The notes beneath the pieces are model-generated. The model worked only from the letters and a program-made list of their open reading frames with translations, searched no databases and was not told where the DNA came from. Below, piece by piece: positions 26,432-34,815 of a stretch of 64,000 nucleotides of DNA; positions within the stretch are counted from its first letter, which is position 1, and each line of letters starts with the position of its first letter. Location of the stretch: positions 1 through 64,000 of the forward strand of contig CAZHEE010000004.1 in assembly GCA_964531715.1 (NCBI GenBank), read 5' to 3'. This stretch comes from UBA1664 sp964531715 (GTDB taxonomy: Bacteria > Pseudomonadota > Alphaproteobacteria > Micavibrionales > UBA1664). Both the position numbers and the translations under genes were made by a program.

Positions 26432-27966
26432 CAAAATTGAGCAATCTTGCATATTTAGCCTTTATGATCACATTATCCGCATGTGCGCCAATGAACGTAC
26501 CTGAGGGGCGGACGGTTGATATTCCGCCTGCGATGAAGGCATCCCCCCGTGCTGAGGCTATCAATGAAAATCGTGATGCTGTTATGACTGTGCCGCTGGG
26601 TGAAGATGTTCTTATTCCTGCACTTAAAAAGAGAGACCCGCTCCCAAGTGATTTTGTCGGGCCGTTCGAGCTTCGCGGTGAAACACTTGCGGGTGCTTTA
26701 CAGCTGGTTTTGGCAGGCCATGATGTGCCAATCGCTTTTCAGACAGATGAAGGTCTTAACCGCCAGATTACAGTTGCAAATTTGAGTGGAAGTATAGATC
26801 AGGTAGTTGCAAGACTCTGTGGCTTGGCTGACCTTTATTGCACCTATGAGGGCGGTATCTTGGAAGTTAAAGAAACCGAGACATTCACTGTCTCTTTACC
26901 GCCGCTCAATGATGATAGTTTTGGCTCGATTGCTGAAGGGTTGCAAGCGGTTGCAGGGGCGGAAACAGTGATTGATACTTCAACCCGGACATTAATTTAT
27001 ACGGTAACGCAAAGAAATGCTGAGCGTGCGGCGAAATATTTTGACCGCTTGCGCGCCAATACGGCAATGATTGTTTATGAGACCTATATTTGGGAAGTAC
27101 AATTGGATAGCGCAAATAGTGCAGGTATTCGTTGGGATAAAATTGATGAAATTGGTGCGTTTAGTACAGGTATTTCTATTGATGGTGGAATAAGCTCTCA
27201 GGTTGGAACGCCAATTACAATTGGTCTGCCGACCCGTGGAGATGTTAATCTTTCAACAGGCGATGTCCTTCGCTTTTTGACAGAACAAGGCGCGGTGAAA
27301 ACAATATCACAGCCTCAATTAACAGTCCTTTCAGGTTCGGAAGCCAAATTACGTGTTGCAGAAACAATTAATTATATTGAATCGCTGACAAGAACGACTG
27401 ATGATGATGGCGATGAAACGGTATCAACCACAACTGCCGAGGTTGATACAGGCTTTGAACTGAGCATTGCAAGCTCATGGGATGAATCAACTGTTTATGC
27501 CACGATTGAGCTGTCAATTGATGAATTTTTAGGGTTTGAGGAATTTGATGCCGGTCAGGATGATACACTTCAACTGCCCAGAACAAGCGAGCGTGAATTG
27601 GCAACGCAAGTGCGCTCTCGCCCTGGTGATTCTATATTGATTGCTGGCTTAGTGCGTGAGCGTGATGAATTCGATACATCCGGGCTTGGAACAAACACAC
27701 CGATTATCCCGACAAGTCGGACCGGTTTAACGGATAATACGGAGCTTGTCATTCTACTCCGCCCACGCGTTATTCGTTATGTGGATCAGGCAACATTAAT
27801 GGCTGAAAACAGGGCTAAAGAATTCAGGTTGCCTCGTGATGGTAATATAAAAACTTCGAAAGATTTTTCACTCATGCCTATGCAGCAAACAGTTCAGGCA
27901 CCAACATTGGATATATTGATTAACCCGTCAGTGAAAGTGGCACCTATGGTGAGAGTGCAGCCATGA
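26428..27966 (+). CDS. Secretin of the second pilus/secretion-like system
   Basis: 512-residue lipoprotein (lipobox LSAC, Cys19). An STN-like domain (GETLAGALQLVLAGHDVPIA) and an N1-type domain (TRTLIYTVTQRNAERAAKYF) precede the secretin barrel. The barrel contains LRFLTEQGAVKTISQPQLTV, the classic secretin signature, and ends with RPGDSILIAGLVRERDEF and TELVILLRPRVI. It would form the outer-membrane pore. It overlaps the genes on both sides by 4 bp. It is clearly distinct from the R64-type PilN at 5654-7210. Confidence 0.88.
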   Translation: MTKLSNLAYLAFMITLSACAPMNVPEGRTVDIPPAMKASPRAEAINENRDAVMTVPLGEDVLIPALKKRDPLPSDFVGPFELRGETLAGALQLVLAGHDVPIAFQTDEGLNRQITVANLSGSIDQVVARLCGLADLYCTYEGGILEVKETETFTVSLPPLNDDSFGSIAEGLQAVAGAETVIDTSTRTLIYTVTQRNAERAAKYFDRLRANTAMIVYETYIWEVQLDSANSAGIRWDKIDEIGAFSTGISIDGGISSQVGTPITIGLPTRGDVNLSTGDVLRFLTEQGAVKTISQPQLTVLSGSEAKLRVAETINYIESLTRTTDDDGDETVSTTTAEVDTGFELSIASSWDESTVYATIELSIDEFLGFEEFDAGQDDTLQLPRTSERELATQVRSRPGDSILIAGLVRERDEFDTSGLGTNTPIIPTSRTGLTDNTELVILLRPRVIRYVDQATLMAENRAKEFRLPRDGNIKTSKDFSLMPMQQTVQAPTLDILINPSVKVAPMVRVQP

Positions 27967-29438
27967 TAAATCGTTGTCTATTTATACTTACTGCTTTATG
28001 CGCTTTATTTTTATTTGCGCAAAAACAATCGCATGCCCAAACGGCTTTTAGTGACCCTGCCGAACAAACTGTTGAAGGCGGCGGTGGGCTTGTCGCAGTT
28101 GAGGATACGATAGATGCAGGCACGATTCCAATTGGTTCGACATCACAAGTCATTGTACGTTTCAGAAATGAGAGCAGTCGCCCGGTAGAGTTTCGTAATA
28201 TCAACCTCTATCCATCTTCGACCGTTTCATCCTCCGTTTTGGTTAATGAATGTGCGACGGAGCCTCTGATCGGCGGTGCGGAGTGTGCAATTATAGTCTC
28301 TGTGCAAGGGTTGCAACCGGGTAGCTGGCGCACCGAAATGTTGGTTCGCCATACAGGGCGAAGCCGTCTTGTCACCGCGCGTATTAACGGAACGGTAGAG
28401 ACAGGGGAAGAGAATGTTAATGTTTCAACTGATCTGGAAGTAAGCCCGTCACCCGTAGATTTCGGAACATTGGAAGCAAGCCGTCCGATTATCCGCTCCC
28501 TCACTATCCGTAATATCACCTCAAATCCGATTACAGTTAATGAGATGTATATCGATGCGCCACAGCAATCAGGATATAACTTAAGAAGTGATTGCTCAAA
28601 ACTTGCATCAGGGCAGGCTTGTATAGCGTCAATTCTTTGGTCACCGATTATTGAAGGGCCATCAAGCGGCTTTCTGGTGATGGAGCATGATGGTGCATCC
28701 GCTGTTACGAATATTCCGTTAACCGGTACATTTACCCCGGGAACGGCTGAGCAGGCAAATGTATTCCCGAATTCACTTCCGGGTAAGGGTGTTCTTGTAT
28801 CAAGTGAGACGGAAATTGACTTTGGTGCGGATATCAATTCACAATCTGCCATTTCTGTCAGTTTGGTTAATGTCGGTGACAGTGATATTACACTTGAAGA
28901 TATACGCCTTGCGGGTTCTGAAAACGGGTTAAGTATCTTAAATACAGGATGTGAAGATGGTGCCGTTTTATCCGCAACAGAGGCCTGTGCCTTAACAGTC
29001 AGCTGGGCCCCGACTAAAGAGGGCGCAGTGATTGATGATGTTCAAATTCGTCATAATGGTGCGCGCGGTATACTTGTGTTACCTGTTCGTGGTACGGCAA
29101 GCGAAGCGGTAAGCCTGGACAGTCAACCCATTATCTTATCCAATGATGGAAAACAAAATTCATCAAGTGGCGCAAGTTCCAATCGCCCGATGTTGGATGG
29201 GTATGTTGTCACCTCTCATTCTGCAAATAACGCGATTATTCGTGGGCCTGTCGGCAGCCGTATTGTGGAGGATGGAAAAACAACAATTATCGCGGGACGA
29301 GAATGGAATGTCAGTATAACTGATGAAGGTGTTCGTTTAACCAGTGGTCGTACAATTATAGTGTTGATTTTTGATCGCTCTTTGAATAGCCGTAACCAAT
29401 CAAATAATCTCGCTGTAACAACAGGGACCGATAGTTGA
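27963..29438 (+). CDS. Periplasmic protein with repeated ASH/Hydin-like domains
   Basis: 491 residues with a signal peptide ending near SHAQT. Three Ig-like repeats of the ASH/Hydin or choice-of-anchor kind are visible: DTIDAGTIPIGSTSQVIVRF, VDFGTLEASRPIIRSLTI and IDFGADINSQSAISVSLVNV. Each has one or two paired Cys and ends in a strand such as LVTARINGT, NIPLTGTF or LVLPVRGT. A C-terminal domain (about 400-491) includes RIVEDGKTTIIAGREWNVSI. The function is unknown. Its position between secretin and ATPase genes, with a 4-bp overlap, suggests a periplasmic scaffold or secretin partner. Confidence 0.72.
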   Translation: MINRCLFILTALCALFLFAQKQSHAQTAFSDPAEQTVEGGGGLVAVEDTIDAGTIPIGSTSQVIVRFRNESSRPVEFRNINLYPSSTVSSSVLVNECATEPLIGGAECAIIVSVQGLQPGSWRTEMLVRHTGRSRLVTARINGTVETGEENVNVSTDLEVSPSPVDFGTLEASRPIIRSLTIRNITSNPITVNEMYIDAPQQSGYNLRSDCSKLASGQACIASILWSPIIEGPSSGFLVMEHDGASAVTNIPLTGTFTPGTAEQANVFPNSLPGKGVLVSSETEIDFGADINSQSAISVSLVNVGDSDITLEDIRLAGSENGLSILNTGCEDGAVLSATEACALTVSWAPTKEGAVIDDVQIRHNGARGILVLPVRGTASEAVSLDSQPIILSNDGKQNSSSGASSNRPMLDGYVVTSHSANNAIIRGPVGSRIVEDGKTTIIAGREWNVSITDEGVRLTSGRTIIVLIFDRSLNSRNQSNNLAVTTGTDS

Positions 29439-29439
29439 T

Positions 29440-31164
29440 ATGGCTATAGTGCAAAACTCAAAGAAGAGTGGATTTGTAAAAAAGCGATCAAATGAAGGTC
29501 GCGAACGCTATATTGACATGGTTCAAAAGGAGCGTGCTCTCCTCCTTCGTCAAGGGATTAATCGCTCGACTGAACAACTCCTCGATGCAGCAGGCGCAGC
29601 CTCACAAAGTGAAACCCGCGAAGGTGAAAACGAGGAAATAAAGGATAACGCTACGGGCGATCAGCTCAGGACGATTGTACCTGTGCAAACATGGATGCCG
29701 CTCAGCATTCATATGATTGGTCTTGAGAGTGGGACTTTGAAAATTGCACCCCTTAATGAGTTGAATGATAAGCAAAAAGAAGGGTTTATTTCAACTGTTC
29801 AACGGGCTGGCTTTCGCGTCAACGAAATTATATCCGAAATTTGGGATCGTGCGGAATTGCTCGATGCCTTGCGCAATGTGCATGATTTATCTGCCGACCG
29901 TGCTGAAAAAACACTGTCCGAATGGCTCGGCGATGTTGATAACGGGCTATTACTGAACCAGTTTATGCGCGATATGCTGGCCGAGTCGCTCCAGCTTCGC
30001 GCGTCCGATATTCATATCTTGCAAGATAATGCCCCCGATGCACCAAACTGGATTCGCTATCGTATTGATGGTGATTTGATGCCTGTTCACCTGCTGCCTA
30101 ATGACGCCATGTCACGTTTGACGACTTTGCTTAAACGTGAGGCGGGGATGAATTTCGGGGATAGAACGACACCAAAAGACGGACGTTTCGGCTTCCAATG
30201 GCAAGGGCGTTCGGTTGATGTGCGTGTTGCCGCCGCAGGACATTCTCAAGATGGGGAGAAGCTGACACTTCGTTTGCTTGACCGTGCCGCGCTGAAAGGG
30301 TTTGAAGATTTGTTCCGCCGCCATGAGGATGTGGGTGAGTATCTCGAAAAAATGCTCTCCCCTGAAATTAAAGGCGGTGGGGGGTTGCTCTTGCTTTCCG
30401 GTCCGACCGGGTCGGGGAAGACGACAACACTTTATGCCTGTGTTCAGCAGATTGACCGCCGCCGCCGTCATGTTCTTACAATTGAAGACCCGATTGAATA
30501 TGAATTGCGCTATGCCACCCAGTGGCAAGTGCGTAGCGGTATGGATGGCGGAGAGTTTAGTGACCTGATTCGCGCCGCAATGCGTCATGACCCTGATTAT
30601 ATCGTGATTGGGGAGATGCGTGATATGGACACGGTTGAAACCTCACTTCGTGCCGCCGAATCAGGGCATACCGTGATTTCAACCATTCACGCAGACACGG
30701 CGTTGCAAACGTTTGAGCGGTTGCGTTCCCTTATGCCTGCAGAGCGTGAGCGTTCCTCAACCTATACGCTAGCGCAGCAAGTGCGTTGTATCCTTAACCA
30801 GCGTTTGATAAAAATGCTTTGCCAAGGCTGTGCGCATAAAATAGAGGCGAAAGAGTTGTTGAATGAGCATGAGATGACCGCACTGGATATCACGCCCGAG
30901 ACTAAAGTGGCTAAGCATAATACGGCAGGATGCGACTTATGTGCACGAACAGGGTTCATGGGGCGGACCTTGCTGCTTGATGCCTTGATGATTACGTCTG
31001 CCGTGAATGAGCGTGACGGTATTTACCATGCACTCATGGGCAATGTGAATGATATTACAAAAGAAGATGGTGTTGTCTTTCATTCCCGTCGCGAGGGGAT
31101 AACCGACCTTATGCATTCCGGTTTGGTTGACCCGCGTATTGCCTTGCTCCATGTTGAGGATTGA
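29440..31164 (+). CDS. GspE/PilB-family assembly ATPase
   Basis: 574 residues. An N-terminal extension of about 80 charged residues is followed by a GspE-N-like region and then the ATPase core: Walker A GPTGSGKT (321-328), Asp box LTIEDPIEYEL, Walker B DYIVIGEMRDMDT and His box STIHADTAL. A zinc tetracysteine motif follows (LCQGCAHK...GCDLCARTG). It should drive assembly of the fibre formed by the pilin-like proteins at 34096-35520. It starts one base after the ASH gene stop. Confidence 0.9.
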   Translation: MAIVQNSKKSGFVKKRSNEGRERYIDMVQKERALLLRQGINRSTEQLLDAAGAASQSETREGENEEIKDNATGDQLRTIVPVQTWMPLSIHMIGLESGTLKIAPLNELNDKQKEGFISTVQRAGFRVNEIISEIWDRAELLDALRNVHDLSADRAEKTLSEWLGDVDNGLLLNQFMRDMLAESLQLRASDIHILQDNAPDAPNWIRYRIDGDLMPVHLLPNDAMSRLTTLLKREAGMNFGDRTTPKDGRFGFQWQGRSVDVRVAAAGHSQDGEKLTLRLLDRAALKGFEDLFRRHEDVGEYLEKMLSPEIKGGGGLLLLSGPTGSGKTTTLYACVQQIDRRRRHVLTIEDPIEYELRYATQWQVRSGMDGGEFSDLIRAAMRHDPDYIVIGEMRDMDTVETSLRAAESGHTVISTIHADTALQTFERLRSLMPAERERSSTYTLAQQVRCILNQRLIKMLCQGCAHKIEAKELLNEHEMTALDITPETKVAKHNTAGCDLCARTGFMGRTLLLDALMITSAVNERDGIYHALMGNVNDITKEDGVVFHSRREGITDLMHSGLVDPRIALLHVED

Positions 31165-31176
31165 TAAGGTCAGCAC

Positions 31177-32397
31177 ATGAAACAATGGCTCGCCGAAATT
31201 GCGATGGAGACAACCTCGGGTCCAAAGCGGATAAAAGAAGCGTTTTTCCTCCCGACACAAAATGATGTGCGGCGAGAAGTCTCAAAACGCGGCGCTTATG
31301 TTCTCTCTATCCGCGAGTATAAACGCTCCCCTGCTGAAAGGCTTCTGGCGCGCTCATCCTGGTGGCAGATACAGCTCCTGCGTGGTATTTTGTTTCGCTC
31401 ATCCTCATCCTCGCCTGGCGTGGCCTTGTGGAAATTAATTGAGGTTGAAACAAACCTGATGCGACAAAATATTCTTGCCCCTGCGCGTGAAGCCTTGGCG
31501 CAAGGACTGGGTGTGATTGACGCGCTTAAAACACTCCGTATTTTTGATCAATCAACGATTGCAATTTTGGCAGCCTCTGAAAAGGCGAACAAGCTTCGCG
31601 ACGGTATCCCGCATGCAATTGAAACAATTACACAAAAGCGAAAAAACACCCGCGTTCTAAAAGGGACAATGGCATGGCTCGGTATTGATGTGATCATGGT
31701 GACGCAGGCTCTCTTTGTCGGTAAGGGCTATGTGATAGATATGTTCATGCGTAATAAGCCGACGGATCCTGTGAAACTTGCAGAATTTGAAAATGTTGTC
31801 GGCAATCTTGAGCTGACATGGGATGCGCTTATCTTAATTGCTGTTGCGTCTGGTGGATTGCTTGTCTGGTGCATTGTTTCATTTTTCTTGAACAGGGGAA
31901 AGAAAGATTGGCCAACGGCGAAATTCGTACGTTCTATTCCGCTTATCGGGGCATATCTTCGTGACCTTGGATTTGCTGATTCAATGTCGATTTGCGCGCG
32001 GATGATTCGCGGGCGTGTACCGATTGCCGATGCCTTATTGCAAGCGTCAGAGGCGACAAGCATTCCGGAAATTGCGGATTATTGGGAAAAATCACATGGG
32101 GATTTGAACCGTGGTGTGTCTTTGGGGCAGGCACTGGATCGTGAGCCATTGACCAAGAATGAGCGGATGGAACTGGCGGGCTTGTCCGATTTGGCTCAAC
32201 TTGCTACAATTATGGATGCGATTTCAGAGATGCGCGCGCAGTCCAGTAAAGGGAAACACTCCCTTATCGTTTGGTTGGCATTTGCCTTAACGGCAGTGTT
32301 TCTTGTTGCGGCAATCGGAAGTGCAATTTACGGCTTAGGGGTTTTGAATATGGGAATGGACAGTATGATGGGCGGATTAATGGGAGATGCCATGTAA
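31177..32397 (+). CDS. GspF-family inner-membrane platform protein
   Basis: 406 residues with two GspF-type cytoplasmic helical domains (about 85-160 and 255-345) and three membrane segments (near 165-185, 215-235 and 365-390). AREALAQGLGVIDALKTLRI and DLNRGVSLGQALDREPLTK are the family-like helices. The C-terminus is unusually Met/Gly-rich (NMGMDSMMGGLMGDAM). It should anchor the ATPase and feed subunits into the fibre. The TAA overlaps the next ATG by one base. Confidence 0.85.
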   Translation: MKQWLAEIAMETTSGPKRIKEAFFLPTQNDVRREVSKRGAYVLSIREYKRSPAERLLARSSWWQIQLLRGILFRSSSSSPGVALWKLIEVETNLMRQNILAPAREALAQGLGVIDALKTLRIFDQSTIAILAASEKANKLRDGIPHAIETITQKRKNTRVLKGTMAWLGIDVIMVTQALFVGKGYVIDMFMRNKPTDPVKLAEFENVVGNLELTWDALILIAVASGGLLVWCIVSFFLNRGKKDWPTAKFVRSIPLIGAYLRDLGFADSMSICARMIRGRVPIADALLQASEATSIPEIADYWEKSHGDLNRGVSLGQALDREPLTKNERMELAGLSDLAQLATIMDAISEMRAQSSKGKHSLIVWLAFALTAVFLVAAIGSAIYGLGVLNMGMDSMMGGLMGDAM

Positions 32398-33407
32398 TGG
32401 GAGACACAACCGATCCGACAAGAGAGTCATCAAAGATGGAGGCATCCGAAAATCTTGCGCAAAACAGACCGCAGGCGGGTGAGAGTAGGCCGACAATACA
32501 ATCAAGCCTGATGGAGCGTATAGCAGGTGACATGGCACAGGCGCGGCGTGTTTATCAACCCGCACTTCCTGACGAACTTGTGGCTGGCTCTATTCCGCAT
32601 ATCGTAGGGGCTGAGGATGAAGGTGTTTGGAATGCCTCAGTTCAGGCTTGCGGAACGGAGCGTGTCCATTTCACCTATACAATTTATGAAGGGCGATGCT
32701 GGTATATCGCAACACCCTCAGCTTCACTTGCTTCCTATCCCGATTCATGGTGTCCCCTTGCCGCAGCCCTCCCGGGAAACAGCGAGTTTTGGGATAAAGA
32801 AACGGTTTATATTTATGAACAAGATGGTCAGGCTGGGGCTTTAAGATGGGATAAGGAAACGGACAGAATGCAACTTTTTCTCGGTGCATCACGGGCAATT
32901 TTGCCGAAAGTTCAATCGATGAATGCAAATTTTGTTACTGTTAACCCCGAAAATGCCGATATTTATCCGTGGATAAATCTTGAGCTGAAAACTGATATGC
33001 TGAGCCGGGCTGCAGGTAAAATTATGGTCGCCTCGGGTGCTTTAGTCGCGATTTTGGCCAGCCTTTATATCTTGGGAATGTATGCTTATGCCAATATGTT
33101 GCAACCTCAACTGGATGAAACGAAGTCCGAAACGGAGCTTGCCTCAATGCAGCTTTTGAATGATGCGGCAAAGTCACTTGAGAATGACGCCCTTCGTCAT
33201 GTTATTCGAATTCAGGAGCTGAATGATACGCTTATTCAAATTCAGGGAACATTGTTAAAGTATGAGGTTGTGAATGGTCAAACAACGTGGGAAGCTTTAG
33301 TGCCTCAGGCTTTTGCATCAAACGCAACACCAGTGTTAGAAGGCGCAAGACCAGTCGGAACCGCATTAGAAAGCGACGGTAGAGTTAGGATAAAGGGGAA
33401 TCGCTAA
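32397..33407 (+). CDS. Bitopic assembly protein, GspL/PilO2-like topology
   Basis: 336 residues from the ATG that overlaps the platform gene stop (TAATG); a longer frame from 32271 only overlaps the previous gene. I recognise no named family. A probable cytoplasmic domain of about 205 residues with several Cys and Trp (VQACGTERVHFTYTIYEGRC) precedes one membrane helix (about 208-230, IMVASGALVAILASLYILGM). A periplasmic coiled-coil segment follows (ETKSETELASMQLLNDAAKS) with a short tail. This N-in, C-out layout resembles GspL and PilO2, and the position after GspF supports an assembly-platform role by inference. Confidence 0.6.
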   Translation: MGDTTDPTRESSKMEASENLAQNRPQAGESRPTIQSSLMERIAGDMAQARRVYQPALPDELVAGSIPHIVGAEDEGVWNASVQACGTERVHFTYTIYEGRCWYIATPSASLASYPDSWCPLAAALPGNSEFWDKETVYIYEQDGQAGALRWDKETDRMQLFLGASRAILPKVQSMNANFVTVNPENADIYPWINLELKTDMLSRAAGKIMVASGALVAILASLYILGMYAYANMLQPQLDETKSETELASMQLLNDAAKSLENDALRHVIRIQELNDTLIQIQGTLLKYEVVNGQTTWEALVPQAFASNATPVLEGARPVGTALESDGRVRIKGNR

Positions 33408-33410
33408 ATC

Positions 33411-33468
33411 ATTACAATTTTATTACAATTTTTAACTAATTTTGTAAGTATATGAAACAAATTTCATA
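33411..33468. repeat. Tandem 11-bp repeat and palindrome
   Basis: attacaatttt occurs twice in tandem (33411-33432), followed by the palindrome tatgaaa-caaa-tttcata (33451-33468). Both lie in the AT-rich 105-bp gap before the next gene, the widest gap in this operon. A regulator site or internal promoter is possible; no clean -35/-10 pair was fixed. Confidence 0.4.
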
Positions 33469-33512
33469 ACGTCTTAAAATAGTTCTGCTAGACTAAAATA
33501 AGAAGAGAAAAA

Positions 33513-34043
33513 ATGAGTAAGTTAGATTTTAAATCACTAAATACAAAATTATCAAAATACCTTTCTTCGGGTGGTATGAATGATATAAATAAGTTTTTGG
33601 AAAATATGCCAACAAGGGCAGGGCATACTGTTCTCATTGCAGGTGGTATCGCCTGGTTTATAGGTGGTTTAGCCGTTGTTTATGCAACAACAGTTGCAAA
33701 AAATGTGGCAGACATCCGTGCAGAACTTGTAAAATCCGAGGCACTAAAACCCGTTGTGGCGCAATTAAAAACAAATCCGGTACCAGATGAAGAAATAAAG
33801 GCATTTGTGGATAAAGTTGACCCACTCTATCGTGATGTAGATATATCTGCCTTGCGAGGTAAGATATCAATAACGTCAAGCGATGGACGATACTTCGGTG
33901 CTTTCAGGGAAACAGTCAATCATGCTTATAATGGCGGATTGCGATGGAGATTATCATTAGAATCTCTTTGTGTCGGACGTGAATGTGACGGCGCATTTTT
34001 AAGTGGTGTTTTTAAGGTTAACACATTGAGTATAGAAAGATAA
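33513..34043 (+). CDS. Bitopic accessory protein, GspM/PilO-like topology
   Basis: 176 residues, no named family recognised. The N-terminal 36 residues are cytoplasmic. One membrane helix (about 37-60, HTVLIAGGIAWFIGGLAVVY) follows, then a short helical stalk (VADIRAELVKSEALKPVVAQ) and a compact periplasmic domain with two Cys (SLCVGRECDGAFL). Size and topology resemble GspM/PilO partners of GspL/PilN proteins, and it follows a GspL-like gene, but this is an inference from layout only. An AAGAAGAG sequence serves as ribosome binding site. Confidence 0.58.
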   Translation: MSKLDFKSLNTKLSKYLSSGGMNDINKFLENMPTRAGHTVLIAGGIAWFIGGLAVVYATTVAKNVADIRAELVKSEALKPVVAQLKTNPVPDEEIKAFVDKVDPLYRDVDISALRGKISITSSDGRYFGAFRETVNHAYNGGLRWRLSLESLCVGRECDGAFLSGVFKVNTLSIER

Positions 34044-34095
34044 TCATATAAACTTTATAAAAAATATGATTTGCGAGTAGCAGAAAGGTAAAAGA

Positions 34096-34809
34096 ATGAA
34101 GTATAGATCTAATCAAAGGGGGAATGTTTTATTTCTTATCCTGATTGCCGTGGCCTTGTTTGCCGCATTATCATATGCAGTAACGCAATCTTCGCGGTCG
34201 GGCGGTGATTCGGCGCGTGAAACAAATATCTTAAATTCTGCACAACTTGCACAATATCCAAATCAGATCAGAACCGCTGTACTTAGACAAAATATTGATG
34301 GCGTTGACATTACGGCCGTTCGTTTTAATGCACCTGCAGACTTTGCAACTTTAGACAATAACCGTATTGGGGTGTTTCATCCTGAGGGTGGTGGTGCGGT
34401 TTATCAACAGGCGCCAGGGGATATGATGGCAAATGGAAATCCCGGTACTTGGATTTATAATATGGATTTTGAAGTAACTGAAATCGGCATTACAGGTGGC
34501 GCCGGTGCAATCGGGAATGAATTAATCGGTTTTCTTGATGGTGTGACCCTATCTGTTTGCCAACGGATTAATGTTGAGGCCGGGGTACGGGCAAATATAT
34601 CCGATGCCCCCCCAGTTACGCTTGACCTGTCTGCCACTTACGCTTTGAATATGGTTGATGTTGGTGGGACAGATTACGCAATAACAGGAAATGTTGATTT
34701 GGATGGTGCAACAACTGATGCAGGAACGCTTCATGGTCAACCATTCGGTTGCTTCAGGAACACTGCAACCGGTAACTATGTTTACTATCATGTGATAAGT
34801 GAACGTTAA
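34096..34809 (+). CDS. Pilin-like protein with non-canonical N-terminus
   Basis: 237 residues. The N-terminus has a basic leader ending QRG, then a hydrophobic helix NVLFLILIAVALFAALSYAV, as in type IV prepilins, but the usual Phe1 is Asn and the conserved Glu5 is missing. The mature domain starts with a polar SSRSGGDSARETNI helix and continues as a mixed beta domain with two Cys (LSVCQRINVEAG, GCFRNTATG). A paralogous N-terminus occurs in the next gene. A good AGAAAGGT ribosome binding site precedes the ATG. It is likely a fibre subunit of this operon's machine; peptidase cleavage after Gly is inferred. Confidence 0.65.
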   Translation: MKYRSNQRGNVLFLILIAVALFAALSYAVTQSSRSGGDSARETNILNSAQLAQYPNQIRTAVLRQNIDGVDITAVRFNAPADFATLDNNRIGVFHPEGGGAVYQQAPGDMMANGNPGTWIYNMDFEVTEIGITGGAGAIGNELIGFLDGVTLSVCQRINVEAGVRANISDAPPVTLDLSATYALNMVDVGGTDYAITGNVDLDGATTDAGTLHGQPFGCFRNTATGNYVYYHVISER

Positions 34810-34815
34810 TCTCTA

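Noticed and set aside
28208..28852. 214-codon open frame opposite the ASH-domain gene
   Set aside because: Antisense to a better-supported exported protein, without a ribosome binding site or a recognisable motif.
32271..32396. N-terminal extension of the bitopic protein gene
   Set aside because: It would lie wholly inside the GspF-like gene; the ATG at 32397 overlapping its stop fits the operon better.
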